Origin: CAZAIO01 sp964485235
GTDB lineage: Bacteria > Chloroflexota > Dehalococcoidia > GIF9 > UBA5629
Reading direction: 5' to 3'
NCBI GenBank assembly: GCA_964485235.1
Contig: CAZAIO010000118.1
Coordinates: forward strand, 1-8,025
DNA length: 8,025 nt
The translations under genes and the position numbers were made by a program. Shown here in pieces: positions 6,348 through 8,025 of this stretch (position 1 is the first letter of the stretch; the number at the start of each line of letters is the position of its first letter). Below the pieces are notes generated by a model, which ran no database searches, was not told where the DNA came from, and saw nothing but the letters and a program-made list of their open reading frames with translations.

Positions 6348-7394
6348 TTGTCGCGTCAAATCTACCGCATTATTGATGCAAATAGAGACCGTATCGGCGA
6401 AGGACTTCGTTTTCTCGAAGACATCGCACGGTTTATGCTCGATGATAGCACCATAAGCGAGCAATTGAAATCTCTCCGGCACGACCTTGTGGAGGGACTC
6501 TATTCTCTCAACCTTGAGCTTATTTCCGAACGTGATGCCGAAAATGATACCGGCGCGGGAATCGATACGGCGAATAAGGAACGTACACTCCCTTCTCTTA
6601 TCATCGCGAATTCAAAACGAATAGAAGAATCATTGCGTGTACTGGAAGAGCTTGCAAAACTTGAAGGAAAAAGCAAATTACCACATTCAGGAATATACCG
6701 CGATGCACGGTTCCAGCTTTACACAATTGAAAAAAGACTCCTGTCCGGTGTAACCCGTACCGCAGTCACCGGGAAAATCAAAGGGCTTTATGTGATACTC
6801 GATACACAATTGGCAAGAGAAAAAAATATAGTTGACTGTGCACGAAAGGCGCTTACAGGCGGTGCCAGGATAATACAACTCAGGGATAAATCGAGTGAGA
6901 AAGAAAAGCTTATCCCGATAGCCCGGGAGATAAAAGATATATGCCACCAATCCGACGCGCTCTTTATTGTAAACGATTATCTTGATCTCGCTCTTGCGGT
7001 CGATGCTGACGGACTACATCTCGGACAGAGCGATTTACCCCTGTCTGTCGCACGAAAAGCGCTCCGCATAGACAGGATAATCGGGCGTTCCACCCATGGC
7101 CTTGAACAGGCACTTCAGGCAGAAAAAGAAGGGGCGGACTACATCGGAATAGGTTCGATATTTTCTACCGGCACCAAAGAAAATGCGGAGATAATCGGTA
7201 TCGAAGCACTTCAAAACATAAGGCAGACTATGGCAATACCGATAGTTGCTATCGGCGGTATTAATGAAAATAATATAAAACAGGTAGTGCAAGCAGGAGC
7301 GGACTCCGTTGCAGTTATCAGCGCTATTTTTTCTAAAGATGGCGTTGAACAATCAGTAAAACGAATGGTGAAAGAAATTGAACAAGAAAAATAA
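6348..7394 (+). CDS. thiE: Bifunctional ThiD2-like HMP-P kinase domain / thiamine-phosphate synthase
   Basis: The C-terminal half (about residues 145-345) is ThiE, which joins HMP pyrophosphate to thiazole phosphate to give thiamine phosphate. It shows QLRDK (177-181), FIVNDYLDLALAVDADGLHLGQSDLP (206-231), IGRSTH (245-250), YIGIGSIFSTGTK (265-277) and the IVAIGGI phosphate-binding strand (299-305). The first 130 or so residues resemble the ThiE-associated domain described as ThiD2, a strictly HMP-P-specific kinase unrelated to classical ThiD. Key segments are NRDRIGEGLRFLEDIARF (12-29) and NSKRIEESLRVLEELAKL (88-105). If that holds, one polypeptide makes HMP-PP and uses it. The start is TTG with AGGAG 7 bases upstream. 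The stop lies inside the next gene (17-base overlap), so the two are probably translationally coupled. No TPP riboswitch is visible in the leader. The ThiE call is firm; the ThiD2 activity is by family resemblance. Confidence 0.93.
   Translation: MSRQIYRIIDANRDRIGEGLRFLEDIARFMLDDSTISEQLKSLRHDLVEGLYSLNLELISERDAENDTGAGIDTANKERTLPSLIIANSKRIEESLRVLEELAKLEGKSKLPHSGIYRDARFQLYTIEKRLLSGVTRTAVTGKIKGLYVILDTQLAREKNIVDCARKALTGGARIIQLRDKSSEKEKLIPIAREIKDICHQSDALFIVNDYLDLALAVDADGLHLGQSDLPLSVARKALRIDRIIGRSTHGLEQALQAEKEGADYIGIGSIFSTGTKENAEIIGIEALQNIRQTMAIPIVAIGGINENNIKQVVQAGADSVAVISAIFSKDGVEQSVKRMVKEIEQEK
7367..7371 (+). promoter_or_regulatory. Shine-Dalgarno fixing the translin-family TTG start
   Basis: GGTGA lies 6 bases before TTG 7378-7380 and inside thiE. 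The TGA within it (7369-7371) is an in-frame stop for the downstream gene. No other ATG, GTG or TTG occurs in that frame before residue 72, so the TTG start is essentially forced. Confidence 0.55.
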
Positions 7395-7995
7395 AACTTC
7401 CGATAACATTGAAGCGATTGTCGACCGGATTAATAAGGACTTCGCAACAAAGGATAACGTACGCGAAAAAACGCTGCGGCGTTGCAGGGAAATCATCCGT
7501 TATAGCGCCCTGAGCATTCGTGCTATTCATAGGCAGGAACAGGATAAAGCTGAAGAATTGCTCCATCAAGCGTCAGTCATTCTTGTGGAAATGCACGATG
7601 AGATTACGCGTAATCATAATGACCTCCTCTATGCCGGTTTTATACACGATGCTGAAAAAGAATTTGCCGAGGCAAGTATTACCCTGTCTGTTATCACATC
7701 AAAATCTTTTCCCGAACCGGAAATGCTCCAGGTGGGCTATGCGGCATATCTTAATGGAATGGGAGAATCCGTAGGTGAGCTGAGACGATACATCCTCGAT
7801 AGCCTGAGACGAAACGATTTCACCAGATGTGAAGAATTTCTATCGACTATGGATGAAATTTACAGCGTTCTCGTTACGGTAGACTTCCCCGATGCAATTA
7901 CGCACGGCCTGAGAAGAACGACGGATTCCGTACGAGGTATACTTGAAAAAACCCGGGGCGATCTTACATTGATATTGACACTGAACGACCGTTGA
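7378..7995 (+). CDS. Translin-family protein (predicted nucleic-acid-binding / ribonuclease)
   Basis: The 205-residue protein looks all-helical and matches the translin/TRAX family (archaeal and bacterial translin-like group). Translins bind single-stranded RNA or DNA as ring-shaped oligomers, and TRAX subunits of C3PO cut RNA. Family segments are REIIRYSALSIRAIHR (37-52), FIHDAEKEFAEA (88-99), YLNGMGESVGELRR (124-137), a DFPDAITHGLRRTTD helix (169-183) and TRGDLT near the end (192-197). By eye, EFAE (Glu95, Glu98) aligns with the QEYVE glutamates of TRAX. GESVGELRR aligns with ADLTGELMR, so a catalytic Asp is replaced by Glu130 and Glu134 is kept. A Mg-dependent nuclease is plausible but unproven. 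It starts with TTG inside thiE, suggesting coupled expression, and it is the last gene fully in view. Its cellular role in bacteria is unknown to me. Confidence 0.82.
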   Translation: MNKKNKTSDNIEAIVDRINKDFATKDNVREKTLRRCREIIRYSALSIRAIHRQEQDKAEELLHQASVILVEMHDEITRNHNDLLYAGFIHDAEKEFAEASITLSVITSKSFPEPEMLQVGYAAYLNGMGESVGELRRYILDSLRRNDFTRCEEFLSTMDEIYSVLVTVDFPDAITHGLRRTTDSVRGILEKTRGDLTLILTLNDR

Positions 7996-8025
7996 ATTCG
8001 ATTTCATATAGGATGAATTCCGGTC

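Noticed and set aside
6174..6482. Minus-strand open frame spanning the divergent region and the thiE start
   Set aside because: It would cover the thiE ribosome site and the AT-rich promoter DNA. The protein is not family-like, and the N-terminal half is antisense to the conserved ThiD2-like region.
6841..7063. Near-identical GCACGAAA-GCGCT segments at about 6841 and 7050 as a DNA repeat
   Set aside because: Both encode Ala-Arg-Lys-Ala-Leu in ThiE helices. The match is short and explained by codon coincidence.
7993..8020. TGAATTC repeated 21 bases apart after the translin stop, with ATG at 8013 as a possible next gene
   Set aside because: The repeat is only 7 bases and the window ends at once. 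The AGG before the ATG is too close to be its ribosome site, so no gene can be supported.

Overview
The window is ordinary, densely coded bacterial chromosome of middling GC content (mid-40s percent by eye). It carries seven protein genes in two divergent blocks and no mobile element, CRISPR array, tRNA or rRNA. I cannot name the organism. The short intergenic gaps, the acetyl-cycling arginine pathway (ArgJ), a ThiD2-ThiE fusion and a translin-family protein would fit a planctomycete-like or other deep-branching lineage, but that is a weak inference.

Minus-strand block, in transcription order: a YegS/diacylglycerol-kinase-type lipid kinase (6117-5209); a 247-base gap with a good candidate promoter; mutS (4961-2382); argJ (2321-1110); argB (1092-313); and the start of argD (320 to beyond base 1). 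mutS, argJ, argB and argD follow with gaps of 60 and 17 bases and then an 8-base overlap, so they probably share a transcript. ArgJ, ArgB and ArgD supply four steps of the glutamate-to-ornithine segment of arginine synthesis; argC is not in view. mutS encodes the mismatch-recognition ATPase; no mutL is in view.

Plus-strand block: after a 230-base AT-rich divergent region (6118-6347) comes a two-domain thiamine gene (6348-7394). Its N-terminal half resembles the ThiD2 HMP-P kinase domain and its C-terminal half is thiamine-phosphate synthase ThiE. It overlaps by 17 bases a translin-family gene (7378-7995) that keeps the likely catalytic acidic residues of the TRAX/C3PO nuclease. This pairing is the most unusual point in the window.

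Four of the seven genes (argD, the lipid kinase, thiE and the translin gene) appear to start with TTG, each behind a recognisable Shine-Dalgarno sequence. Automatic start calls at this locus should therefore be checked, argD above all. I found no clear evidence of a wholly new multi-gene system. The best leads are the thiE-translin coupling, an unexplained 57-codon open stretch upstream of mutS, a perfect hairpin in the thiE leader, and a short ArgB lacking the usual arginine-sensing N-terminal helix although the pathway is of the ArgJ type.
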